From Turicibacter sp. (GTDB taxonomy: Bacteria; Bacillota; Bacilli; MOL361; Turicibacteraceae), in the NCBI GenBank assembly GCA_030531025.1, contig JAUMTV010000095.1, forward strand, positions 1 to 11,928: a stretch of DNA of 11,928 nucleotides. The letters run 5' to 3'. This document shows positions 1 through 6,751 of this stretch, one piece after another. The notes below the pieces were generated by a model that saw only the letters and a list, made by a program, of their open reading frames with translations, was not told where the DNA came from and did not search any database. Position 1 is the stretch's first letter; each line of letters opens with the position of its first letter. The position numbers and the translations under genes were made by a program.

Positions 1-92
1 TCATCACTGTTTAAAAACGATTCAGGCAATTCAGTTAGAGTAAGTGACTGAAGTCTTTCTTTGAAAATGAGATATTTTTTAGAGCAACACAT
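1..92 (-). CDS. Possible 5' end of an unidentified gene leaving the left edge
   Basis: A minus-strand frame opens at an ATG (90-92) and stays open for 30 codons to the window edge. GTG and TTG codons lie just before the ATG, and an in-frame TAG lies further upstream. The peptide starts MCCSKKYLIFKERLQS and continues with a Leu/Thr/Glu-rich stretch (TLTELPESFLNSD) that reads like real protein. I do not recognise the family. No good ribosome-binding site precedes it. The competing plus-strand reading of bases 1-51 gives only 16 residues before a stop. The sequence is too short to settle the call; a transposase N-terminus is possible but unsupported. Confidence 0.3.
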   Translation of the reverse strand, partial: MCCSKKYLIFKERLQSLTLTELPESFLNSD

Positions 93-164
93 CACCAAGG
101 TGGGAGCCTACCCTTTTTTAGGGAGTTGGAGTATTAATTTACCCAAATTTAAGATCAAAACGAT

Positions 165-212
165 AAAAAGCTGTGGTTTAGGCTAAAATTTAGTCTATCC
201 ACAGCTTTTTTT
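165..212 (+). terminator. Strong hairpin terminator, possibly bidirectional
   Basis: A perfect 12-bp inverted repeat (165-176 with 199-210, core AGCTGTGG/CCACAGCT) encloses a 22-base loop. It is followed on the plus strand by seven T (206-212, partly within the stem). On the minus strand the same stem ends in five T, so it could stop transcription both ways. It separates whatever lies left of the window from the minus-strand genes that follow. Confidence 0.75.
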
Positions 213-503
213 GAATGGTCATGAATAATTCAGGTATATAATAAATAAGGTAAATTAAATCAGAAATCTGACTGGAAAAGACGTTTTGAATATTTCAGAA
301 ATTAACTAACAGATTTAGATATCTCCGCTAAAACAACTTGCAAAATATGTTTCTCTCGCCATTATAAATATTTGCTTCTTCCCATTCAGTCTGAATTGAC
401 AGAATCAGTTAGAAATCTCTCTCAGAGTGGGTTGTTGAATTTAAATTGGATTCCACAATAGATATGTTTATGCTACCTATTTACTAGCCATTATCTTAAA
501 CAG
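213..503. other. Intergenic stretch without a convincing gene
   Basis: About 290 bases of AT-rich sequence. All frames on both strands are cut by stops within about 35 codons, and none starts after a recognisable ribosome-binding site. Small palindromes are present, for example ATTCAG-T-CTGAAT at 385-397. A TATATAAT-like box lies around 235-242 without a well-placed -35. It could be a decayed gene or simple spacer; I see nothing that supports a function. Confidence 0.5.
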
Positions 504-504
504 A

Positions 505-552
505 AAAAATCCATCAATAACCTTCAGCTTATGAAGTATTAAATGGATTTTT
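505..552 (-). terminator. Terminator of the polytopic membrane protein gene
   Basis: Inverted repeat 505-514 (AAAAATCCAT) with 543-552 (ATGGATTTTT), with a second small stem (CTTCA/TGAAG) inside the loop. On the minus strand it ends in a run of six T. It begins 15 bases after the stop codon of the gene at 567-2630, the expected position for a rho-independent terminator. Confidence 0.7.
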
Positions 553-566
553 CAGTTCATATTCAA

Positions 567-2630
567 TTAATTGGTTAGTTGATACACGAGGTATGAGGGG
601 GTTTCATCTATTTTTAAAGCAACTTCGTTGAATAATTCATGCACCCATGGGGCAGCAATGGTTGATACAACAACGATATCGGGTTTTAGTTGTTCTAACA
701 TTTGTTTAAATTGCTGTTGCTTTTCCTCAGATAGTTCATATGATTTTCTTAAACCATCACGTAAAAGATATAATTCTGGCTTTGTTTGACGATAGGATTC
801 ATTAAAAACACGTCGTTCTTCATTTACCGTATATAGCATTTCATAATTATGGGCAAAATAGTTGAGCTCTAACTGAGTTGTTAATACTTTTGGACGTTCT
901 CCGTTATAGTGTTCTGCTACATAACTTTCAATGAATCTAGATGTATCAATAAGATCTTGATTCATACGATATAGATGATTAAAGGTTTGTGTATTCGTAA
1001 TCTGATTAAAATCATGAGTTAAATACTGATGCGTTTTCGTTCCTAATTGAATGATTGATAAACACGCTAAGACAATAACTATACCACGAAGCTTAGAGTG
1101 ATTAACAAAATAAACTAGCAATCCAGCAATCAAAAATAATGACATGATGATATCCCCTGTACGCATGTACACACTACCAGTGAAGTACGTACTAACAAAG
1201 GCAGATACAAGTGGATTATAAAAAATAAGAATTATGCTCCATTGAGTAATGAATGCAAATTTTAATGGTTCATTTAGTTTTTTAAACTGCACGAGTGCTA
1301 CTAGGTATAATAGAAACAGACTATCACGTATCAATGCTAATGAAAGCATTGGCCAGTTTCTCTCTACAATATAGCTGCGTCTAGGGGCATACTTATCAAA
1401 TAAAAATTCAATAAAATAACGTGGTGAAATCGATACCTCTTCATTTAAAGAAGGAACCATCTTAATGGATAAAACCATCATTCCAATCACGCTTAGAACA
1501 ATAACAACCTTAAAGAATCGACTGTAAAATAAACGATTAAGTACTGACTTTATTTGTTGATTGTACGATAGAATAGCTAGTAAGAGAACTGCGGCTCCTA
1601 TGATGACTCCTAATAATGCTGTTGAGCCATAAGATAAGAAGAATGCCGCGTAAATAAGGAGTGGAGTTGCACTAAAGATTAAAGGTAATATTAGGCCTTT
1701 TCGATGATAGAATAACTCATAAATCCCTATGGCTAGCATTATCATGATCCCTAAAAACAAAGCTGTCGATTGAAAAGAACTTGCACTGGCCCAAAGAAGT
1801 CCACATACTATTAACGTACGAAGCTTAGGACTTTTAAAGTAATCCGCATACGCCATCATTAAATAAGCAAAGACAAAAAGTCGAATATTATTTCCATAGA
1901 CGTTATATCTAACAAAGTAGTCAAATAACGAGACAAAAGACCACAAAATAATAAAAATAGACATCGTTTTCCATGATTTATTAGAACGATTAAAATAATG
2001 AATGAGATTTAAAAATGTCATTGAAACAGTTAACCATAACAAGACGGGCACAAACCAAGCCATGACCAATACTGCGTCTAAATTAAATATCATTGATAAA
2101 AACGTTAAGAACAAATAAAAAGCTTGGAAGTTATAGTATGAGTCTAACCAATGAATCTGACCGCTTAAAGGTAAAATTCCGTTAATCTGTTCAGCTCCCA
2201 CATTGTTTTCAACTAGCGTAATATAAAAACTTTGGTCGGCATTCGTATCATTAAAGGAGTTTGTTGAAAAGCAAATGATAAAATTAAAACTGATAAATAG
2301 TAAGATCAACAAGTATTCCATTAAATGTGCTTTTTCAAATTTAAATATCTCTAGTCGTTTACCGCAGTAAGATGCATATAAATAACGGAATACAAAAATA
2401 CTTAAGATTAAAAAAATCAATCCGTAACAAATCCCAACCATCTGCATCGAGACATGCATGGCTTGAAGGGGAAATGAAACGAGTTGAATTAATCCTAGGA
2501 TAATAAAGAAACCAATCGGCCACTTATATTTAACCTTTCCTAAAATCTCAGGAAAATAAAAATAAGCCATCTGACCGACTAACTGACTATATATAACAAA
2601 TAATATAATTAACAAAAGCAATGATAACAT
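567..2630 (-). CDS. Polytopic membrane protein, GT-C-like glycosyltransferase candidate
   Basis: This 687-residue protein consists mostly of closely packed hydrophobic segments, roughly 12-14 by eye, followed by a soluble C-terminal tail of about 120 residues that ends in a hydrophobic VVVSTIAAPW strand. An early loop after the first four or so segments carries an acidic motif, NDTNADQSFY, placed like the catalytic Asp loop of lipid-linked-sugar (GT-C fold) glycosyltransferases. The architecture resembles Firmicutes membrane proteins of the DUF6077 type; that resemblance is from memory. The start at 2628-2630 is chosen because AAGGAG lies six bases upstream, whereas an upstream in-frame ATG at 2699 has no such site and would add 23 charged residues before the first membrane segment. 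The gene is transcribed alone, between its own terminator and that of the choline-binding protein. A role in glycosylating a teichoic acid or capsule is inferred from its neighbours, and the substrate is unknown. Confidence 0.7.
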   Translation of the reverse strand: MLSLLLLIILFVIYSQLVGQMAYFYFPEILGKVKYKWPIGFFIILGLIQLVSFPLQAMHVSMQMVGICYGLIFLILSIFVFRYLYASYCGKRLEIFKFEKAHLMEYLLILLFISFNFIICFSTNSFNDTNADQSFYITLVENNVGAEQINGILPLSGQIHWLDSYYNFQAFYLFLTFLSMIFNLDAVLVMAWFVPVLLWLTVSMTFLNLIHYFNRSNKSWKTMSIFIILWSFVSLFDYFVRYNVYGNNIRLFVFAYLMMAYADYFKSPKLRTLIVCGLLWASASSFQSTALFLGIMIMLAIGIYELFYHRKGLILPLIFSATPLLIYAAFFLSYGSTALLGVIIGAAVLLLAILSYNQQIKSVLNRLFYSRFFKVVIVLSVIGMMVLSIKMVPSLNEEVSISPRYFIEFLFDKYAPRRSYIVERNWPMLSLALIRDSLFLLYLVALVQFKKLNEPLKFAFITQWSIILIFYNPLVSAFVSTYFTGSVYMRTGDIIMSLFLIAGLLVYFVNHSKLRGIVIVLACLSIIQLGTKTHQYLTHDFNQITNTQTFNHLYRMNQDLIDTSRFIESYVAEHYNGERPKVLTTQLELNYFAHNYEMLYTVNEERRVFNESYRQTKPELYLLRDGLRKSYELSEEKQQQFKQMLEQLKPDIVVVSTIAAPWVHELFNEVALKIDETPSYLVYQLTN

Positions 2631-2636
2631 AATGAT

Positions 2637-2642
2637 CTCCTT
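2637..2642 (-). promoter_or_regulatory. Ribosome-binding site that decides the membrane protein start
   Basis: AAGGAG on the minus strand, six bases before the ATG at 2628-2630. It is the reason for preferring this start over the in-frame ATG at 2699. Confidence 0.75.
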
Positions 2643-2709
2643 ACTAATATATCTAACTCTATATGATCTATCATGTCTAATCCTAATTAAAACCGACAAT
2701 GATTTATAT

Positions 2710-2715
2710 ATTATA
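2710..2715 (-). promoter_or_regulatory. Candidate -10 box for the membrane protein gene
   Basis: A perfect TATAAT on the minus strand, 80 bases before the chosen start. The matching -35 region is poor. Transcription from here would start near 2703, which leaves the ATG at 2699 almost leaderless and also favours the 2630 start. Confidence 0.3.
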
Positions 2716-2880
2716 CTATAATTTAATAACGGTTTCTATGCTTAGAACTCGATTATGATTGATCTCAATATCCCTTTCTTACTACCAATCTGTTTGATCA
2801 TTTAGCGATAGCAACAAAAGTACTATCTTTTTATCTTTTATTATACCTACTTAAATATGATAAACTTCATTTTTCTATAC

Positions 2881-2923
2881 AAAAAAACTCCTAGTACAAT
2901 CTCATCGATCGCTAGGAGTTTTT
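2881..2923 (-). terminator. Terminator of the choline-binding peptidase gene
   Basis: A perfect 12-bp stem (2883-2894 with 2912-2923, core ACTCCTAG/CTAGGAGT) followed on the minus strand by seven T. It begins three bases after the TAA at 2927-2929. Confidence 0.85.
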
Positions 2924-2926
2924 CAA

Positions 2927-4987
2927 TTATTTCATAAAAATATGTGCTGTATTTTCAGATAAATACACATTAAATTGGGATTTACCACTTGTTAAAATCT
3001 CTACAACGATTGCTTCTGTTAATGCTTCATCATAACCTGGTTGCCCTGTTATTGTCGTGTACTTAGCATTACTGCTATTGAGATTAGGATTATAAACAAA
3101 TCCTTCTAAATTTAATAAACGTTCAATTGATTTATTAACAACATAATCCGGATTCATTCGACCTGAGAGATATGCCATTCCACTTGGCGTAATAATCCAT
3201 CCATCCACAGTTCCACTCGTTAGCATTTCACCATTTTGGTTCGTGTAATACCATTGATGACGCCACTCGATCCAACCTTTTTTCATTAAACCATTTGCTG
3301 CAAAGTAATACTTTTTATTATTTTGAGTTAACCATTCATCACTCATCATTTTTCCATCAGCTTTTAAGTAATACTTATCGTTTCCTAATGTTAACCAACC
3401 TGTTTGTTTAACATTATTCACATAATAATACCAATAATTATCGATTTTTTGCCAGCCATTTAGCACAACTTCAATTTTAGTTGCCACTCCATTGGCATCA
3501 ATTGACCATCCATCGATTTCAGTATTAGTAGCCATTTTTCCTGATTCATAGAAATAGTATCTCACATTATTAACAGTTTGCCAGCCGATTTGCATAATAC
3601 CATGTTGATTAAAGTAATAACGAACTCCGTTAATTTCTTGTAGACCAGTTTGTTCAACCCCATCCACATAGTATAGCCAATCATTTCCAACTTCTAGCCA
3701 ACCATTTTGAATTTGCTCAATTTTCGTTGCAATTCCGTTTGCATCAATTGACCATCCATCAATTTCAGTATTTGCTGCCATTGATCCACCGCTATAGAAA
3801 TAATACCAGTTGCTATCAATTTTTTGCCAGCCAGTTAACATTGCTCCACTTGAATTAAGGTAATAGCGTGCGCCTCCAATATTTTGCCAGCCGGTTAACA
3901 TCGCTCCGCTTGAATTAAGGTAATAGCGTGCGCCTCCAATATTTTGCCAGCCAGTCAACATCGCTCCACTTGAGTTCATGTAATACCATGTTCCATTGAT
4001 TTTTTGCCAACCGGTTAACATTGCTCCACTTGAATTTAAGTAATACCATGTTCCATCAACCTTTTGCCAGCCGGTTAACATCGCTCCACTTGCATTCATG
4101 TAATACCAGGTTCCATTTACTTTTTCCCATCCTGTCGCCATCGCTCCGCTTGATTTTAAATAATACCAAGTTCCTCGATCTTTTAACCACCCAGTTTGCA
4201 TGACACCACTTGAATTTAAATAATACCAAGTCCCATCAACTTTTTGCCAGCCAGTTTGTTTTTTACCACCTTTATAGTAATACCATTGATTACTTTCTTT
4301 CACCCAACCAACCTTTGCTGAGTTTTTTTCTGATGGTAAAACGTAATTAAAACGAGTTGAATCTAGTGGATCCCAACCACCAGCTGCCATTCCTCGTGTA
4401 TCCTGACGAATTTCAAAATGTAAATGAGCAGCTCCTACTCGACCTGATGTCCCAATTGTTCCAATTTTTTGTCCAGCTGATACTTTTTGACCTTTTTTCA
4501 CATCAACTGAATTTAAATGGGCATAACGTGAATAAACACCTGTTGCATGTTTAATCGTGATGTAATTTCCATATCCACCACCACACTCTTTTTGATTAGC
4601 GTACATGTTTGGACAAGTGGAAATAACTTGCTCAACAATTCCATCACGACCAGCATACACAGCCGTTCCTGTTGGCGCATATAAATCAATTGCATGATGA
4701 TTTTTATAACATAAATATTTACAAATAACAGGATAAAATTCTGCTGTTGGCCAAACCCATCTTCCAGCCTCAGATGATCTCACTAAAATTTGACTCTCTG
4801 TTGGAATATCTTCAATACTCACTTCTTCATACATCCCCGGTAATACTAACTCTTCCTCCTCTGGTAACATTGGAAATCCAATTGAATCCATGAAACCAAA
4901 ACCATTCGCACTCACTATTACCTGGAAGCTATTCATAATAATAGTCGCTAAAAGAAAGACAACTAAATACTTTCTCTTATGATTCAT
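2927..4987 (-). CDS. Secreted choline-binding M23 (LytM) peptidoglycan endopeptidase
   Basis: The 686-residue protein starts with a signal peptide (basic MNHKRK, hydrophobic core to about residue 26, likely cut after VSA-27). Residues about 75-217 form an M23 metallopeptidase domain. Visible zinc and catalytic positions are H97 and D101 (HHAID), H157 (YAHL) and H188/H190 (HLHFE), so the domain should be active on peptidoglycan cross-bridges or stem peptides. Residues about 227-590 are choline-binding repeats of the pattern GWxxxxGxWYYxxxxGxMxTG: a regular 20-residue block at 246-386, then more diverged copies. Two copies of an IDGWSIDANG insert interrupt them at 409-418 and 491-500. In pneumococcus such repeats bind phosphocholine on teichoic acids, so the enzyme is probably held on the wall that way. 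The lic operon immediately upstream supplies the activated choline. Residues about 609-686 form a separate C-terminal domain that I do not recognise. Likely role: wall remodelling or cell separation. Confidence 0.92.
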   Translation of the reverse strand: MNHKRKYLVVFLLATIIMNSFQVIVSANGFGFMDSIGFPMLPEEEELVLPGMYEEVSIEDIPTESQILVRSSEAGRWVWPTAEFYPVICKYLCYKNHHAIDLYAPTGTAVYAGRDGIVEQVISTCPNMYANQKECGGGYGNYITIKHATGVYSRYAHLNSVDVKKGQKVSAGQKIGTIGTSGRVGAAHLHFEIRQDTRGMAAGGWDPLDSTRFNYVLPSEKNSAKVGWVKESNQWYYYKGGKKQTGWQKVDGTWYYLNSSGVMQTGWLKDRGTWYYLKSSGAMATGWEKVNGTWYYMNASGAMLTGWQKVDGTWYYLNSSGAMLTGWQKINGTWYYMNSSGAMLTGWQNIGGARYYLNSSGAMLTGWQNIGGARYYLNSSGAMLTGWQKIDSNWYYFYSGGSMAANTEIDGWSIDANGIATKIEQIQNGWLEVGNDWLYYVDGVEQTGLQEINGVRYYFNQHGIMQIGWQTVNNVRYYFYESGKMATNTEIDGWSIDANGVATKIEVVLNGWQKIDNYWYYYVNNVKQTGWLTLGNDKYYLKADGKMMSDEWLTQNNKKYYFAANGLMKKGWIEWRHQWYYTNQNGEMLTSGTVDGWIITPSGMAYLSGRMNPDYVVNKSIERLLNLEGFVYNPNLNSSNAKYTTITGQPGYDEALTEAIVVEILTSGKSQFNVYLSENTAHIFMK
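3455..3541 (-). repeat. Duplicated IDGWSIDANG insert in the repeat region, copy 2
   Basis: This segment encodes residues 483-511 and repeats the sequence at 3698-3781. Both carry NTEIDGWSIDANG-(I/V)-ATKIE followed by a GW of the next choline-binding unit. The copies are 240 bases apart, equal to four 60-base repeat lengths, which suggests a block duplication of several units. Confidence 0.7.
3698..3781 (-). repeat. Duplicated IDGWSIDANG insert in the repeat region, copy 1
   Basis: This segment encodes residues 403-430 and is the partner of the copy at 3455-3541. The insert lacks the WYY core of the choline-binding unit and probably forms a linker or an atypical repeat. Confidence 0.7.
3830..4252 (-). 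repeat. Seven tandem 60-bp units encoding choline-binding repeats
   Basis: Tryptophans of the GW motif recur at residues 247, 267, 287, 307, 327, 347, 367 and 387, exactly 20 codons apart, and the DNA is visibly repetitive with the same 60-base period. The two units at 3842-3961 differ at only about four of 60 bases, a sign of recent duplication or gene conversion. The array lies inside the peptidase gene and preserves its frame. Confidence 0.9.
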
Positions 4988-5024
4988 ACTCTTTCCACAC
5001 CCTTATATACAATTTCAATTAGAA

Positions 5025-5033
5025 ATTATATCA
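5025..5033 (-). promoter_or_regulatory. Extended -10 promoter candidate for the choline-binding peptidase
   Basis: On the minus strand these bases read TGATATAAT, a perfect extended -10 (TG-n-TATAAT), 37 bases before the ATG. A second TATAAT lies at 5046-5051. No good -35 is visible for either, as is common for extended -10 promoters. Its presence downstream of the lic terminator suggests that the gene is transcribed separately from licABC. Confidence 0.5.
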
Positions 5034-5079
5034 TATTCTTTACAAATTATATATTTTTATATCATTTTTTGACATTAAA

Positions 5080-5111
5080 AGGCTGTGTCTAACTTAAAGT
5101 TATCACAGCCT
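5080..5111 (-). terminator. Terminator of the lic operon
   Basis: Stem 5080-5087 (AGGCTGTG) with 5104-5111 (CACAGCCT), extended by an inner AACTT/AAGTT pairing. On the minus strand it is followed by TTTTAATG, a modest T-run. It lies five bases after the licC stop codon. Confidence 0.65.
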
Positions 5112-5116
5112 CTTCA

Positions 5117-5806
5117 TTATTTATTTTGTAATAATTCTTCTAATTCATTTAATTCATCTAATGAGTCAATTTCAAATAAGTCATCTGATTTTAATTCACA
5201 CACTTTAATTTTCAGCTCATCTAAGGAATCTTTCACTAAATTATCCCAAAACATTTCTTCAAACCCACCTTGTTCAACGGCTTGTTCTAATTTTCCTTTT
5301 AAAAACTCACCATCTTCTTGACTCCAATAAGAAACGCCACACATGATTAATTCTTCATGATCTGAACCAACAACAATATTGCCTAGATACCCATTTGTTC
5401 CTATCTTTAACATCCATTCATTAGTAAAGTTACACTTTCGAGCACTAAAATAAGTTGACTCCGTAACTGTTTCATCTAATATATTACGATTTAAATAAAC
5501 ATCACCTTCCAAAACAAAGGCATTTGGTAAAAATTCTTTAACTAAATACATCGTATAAAGGTTATTATATTCATTATATTTATCATTATGGACTAATTTT
5601 ACCCCGTAATTTTCCTGTAGGTAATCAAAGGATTCATTCAGATATCCCGTGACGATAATAATATCCTTAATTCCTTTTTCATGTAAAAACTTAATCTGGC
5701 GTTCAATCATCGGTTCACCTTGAACTGGAATTAATGGCTTTGGTGTTGTTAATGTTAATGGGCGTAAACGCGTTCCCATTCCCGCTGCTAAAATAATTGC
5801 TCTCAT
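5117..5806 (-). CDS. licC: CTP:phosphocholine cytidylyltransferase
   Basis: This 229-residue protein has the length of pneumococcal LicC and closely follows its sequence pattern. The N-terminal nucleotide-binding signature is AAGMGTRLRPLT (7-18), with the conserved lysine at TPK-23. Next come FLHEKGIKDIIIVTGY, the NDKYNEYNNLYTMYLVKE stretch (74-91) and the metal-site acid in LEGDVY (D102). The C-terminus ends in DLFEIDSLDEL, also typical of the family. The enzyme converts phosphocholine and CTP to CDP-choline, the donor for phosphocholine on teichoic acid, in the cytoplasm. The gene is the last of the operon, nine bases after licB, with an AGGAGG site overlapping the licB stop codon, so translation is probably coupled. 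All expected catalytic residues are present, unlike in the related domain of the upstream fusion protein. Confidence 0.92.
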   Translation of the reverse strand: MRAIILAAGMGTRLRPLTLTTPKPLIPVQGEPMIERQIKFLHEKGIKDIIIVTGYLNESFDYLQENYGVKLVHNDKYNEYNNLYTMYLVKEFLPNAFVLEGDVYLNRNILDETVTESTYFSARKCNFTNEWMLKIGTNGYLGNIVVGSDHEELIMCGVSYWSQEDGEFLKGKLEQAVEQGGFEEMFWDNLVKDSLDELKIKVCELKSDDLFEIDSLDELNELEELLQNK

Positions 5807-5811
5807 AATTT

Positions 5812-5817
5812 CCTCCT
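5812..5817 (-). promoter_or_regulatory. licC ribosome-binding site overlapping the licB stop
   Basis: A perfect AGGAGG on the minus strand, five bases before the licC ATG. Its last bases overlap the licB TAG (5816-5818), an arrangement that favours translational coupling. Confidence 0.8.
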
Positions 5818-6748
5818 ATTTTATTTTAGATAGTTTAAACTCTGATAAATCTCCCGCTGCTAAAATCGATCCAACCATAATCAAGCCTCCACAAATCACC
5901 GATTTTAAATCCACACTATTCCCTTGAAGCATGACTCCAAACAGGACAGCCCAGGCAGAATACGTGATATTTAATGACATCGCCTTTGTAGCACCAATCT
6001 TATGAATCGCTTTATAATAAAATGAATAAGATAATGTTCCTGCTAGTGCCGTTAACATGATTAACAATAGTGACTGATCTGATAATGTGGCTAATGTAAA
6101 ATTCACGCCTTTAATCAGTGGAATAATAATGACTCCATAAGTGATTGCAGATGTTAATTGTCTAATAAATAGTGATTGATTAGGTGTCAATTCATCGTCC
6201 TTCATCCCATATGAACAAATCACGGCTTCAGATGCCCACCCAAATACACACAAAAGCGCAAAAATGAATCCCATCATAAGATGAGTCGGCATTCCTTGTG
6301 GGCTGTAACCTAAAATAATGATTCCTAAAATACTAATCATTAGCCCAACCATATTGCTTTTTTTCATCTTCTCTTTCAAAAATAAGTACGATAATAAAGC
6401 TCCCAAAGCTGGATATAGTGAAGAAACAATCGCCGTATAAGCAGGACCTAAATATTTAATGGCTAATAAATATCCCGTCATTCCAACAGGACCTCCAAGC
6501 AATGCCCCTAACATAATAAAACGTCCGCTTCTGCTTTTAACCTTTCCTATAGTCTGTGTAAATTCACCTTTGAAAATTAAATAAATCAATAACCAAAGAC
6601 TTGAAAATGTATCGTGAAAAAACGTACTAATAAACGGAGCTAAAAAGATAATCTGTTCGGTTTGAACAAAGTGGGACATCGCCATAGCGATGCCAAGTAA
6701 AACGGTATCTAGTCCCCAAAGCAACCCAGATAATAACCCATAACTCAT
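5816..6748 (-). CDS. licB: LicB-like choline permease (EamA/DMT superfamily)
   Basis: This 310-residue protein has about ten hydrophobic segments arranged as two EamA halves. The N-terminus reads YGLLSGLLWGLDTVLLG and is followed by a HDTFSSLWLLIYLIFKGE stretch, which matches the LicB pattern of pneumococcus and Haemophilus. The first half contains PVGMTGYLLAIKYLGPAYTAIVSSLYPALGALLSY and the second ALAGTLSYSFYYKAI, classic DMT-transporter signatures. It would bring choline into the cell for the LicA kinase domain encoded just upstream. Its ATG starts three bases after the end of the fusion gene, and its GGAGGG site at 6756-6761 lies inside the end of that gene, so the two are cotranscribed and probably coupled. 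Choline specificity is inferred from operon context and family resemblance; a DMT exporter of another solute is the alternative. Confidence 0.88.
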   Translation of the reverse strand: MSYGLLSGLLWGLDTVLLGIAMAMSHFVQTEQIIFLAPFISTFFHDTFSSLWLLIYLIFKGEFTQTIGKVKSRSGRFIMLGALLGGPVGMTGYLLAIKYLGPAYTAIVSSLYPALGALLSYLFLKEKMKKSNMVGLMISILGIIILGYSPQGMPTHLMMGFIFALLCVFGWASEAVICSYGMKDDELTPNQSLFIRQLTSAITYGVIIIPLIKGVNFTLATLSDQSLLLIMLTALAGTLSYSFYYKAIHKIGATKAMSLNITYSAWAVLFGVMLQGNSVDLKSVICGGLIMVGSILAAGDLSEFKLSKIK

Positions 6749-6751
6749 TCT

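Noticed and set aside
1..51. Plus-strand tail of a gene (LFKNDSGNSVRVSD) resembling antitoxin N-termini
   Set aside because: The frame stops after 16 residues; the resemblance is weak, and the minus-strand reading of the same bases is longer.
211..242. TTGAAT followed by TATATAAT as a plus-strand promoter
   Set aside because: It overlaps the terminator T-run, and no gene follows on the plus strand.
2631..2699. Upstream ATG at 2699 as start of the membrane protein
   Set aside because: It has no ribosome-binding site, lies almost at the predicted transcription start and adds a charged extension before the first membrane segment.
3830..4252. Regular 60-bp repeats as a CRISPR array
   Set aside because: There are no unique spacers between conserved repeats; the period is an exact 20 codons within a choline-binding coding frame.
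4021..4695. Several open frames of about 60 codons on both strands inside the choline-binding gene
   Set aside because: They are antisense or out-of-frame readings of the repeat and peptidase regions, with no family resemblance or ribosome-binding sites.
5085..5321. Plus-strand frame of 78 codons rich in Ser and Asn
   Set aside because: It is antisense to licC, which is clearly real, and low in complexity.
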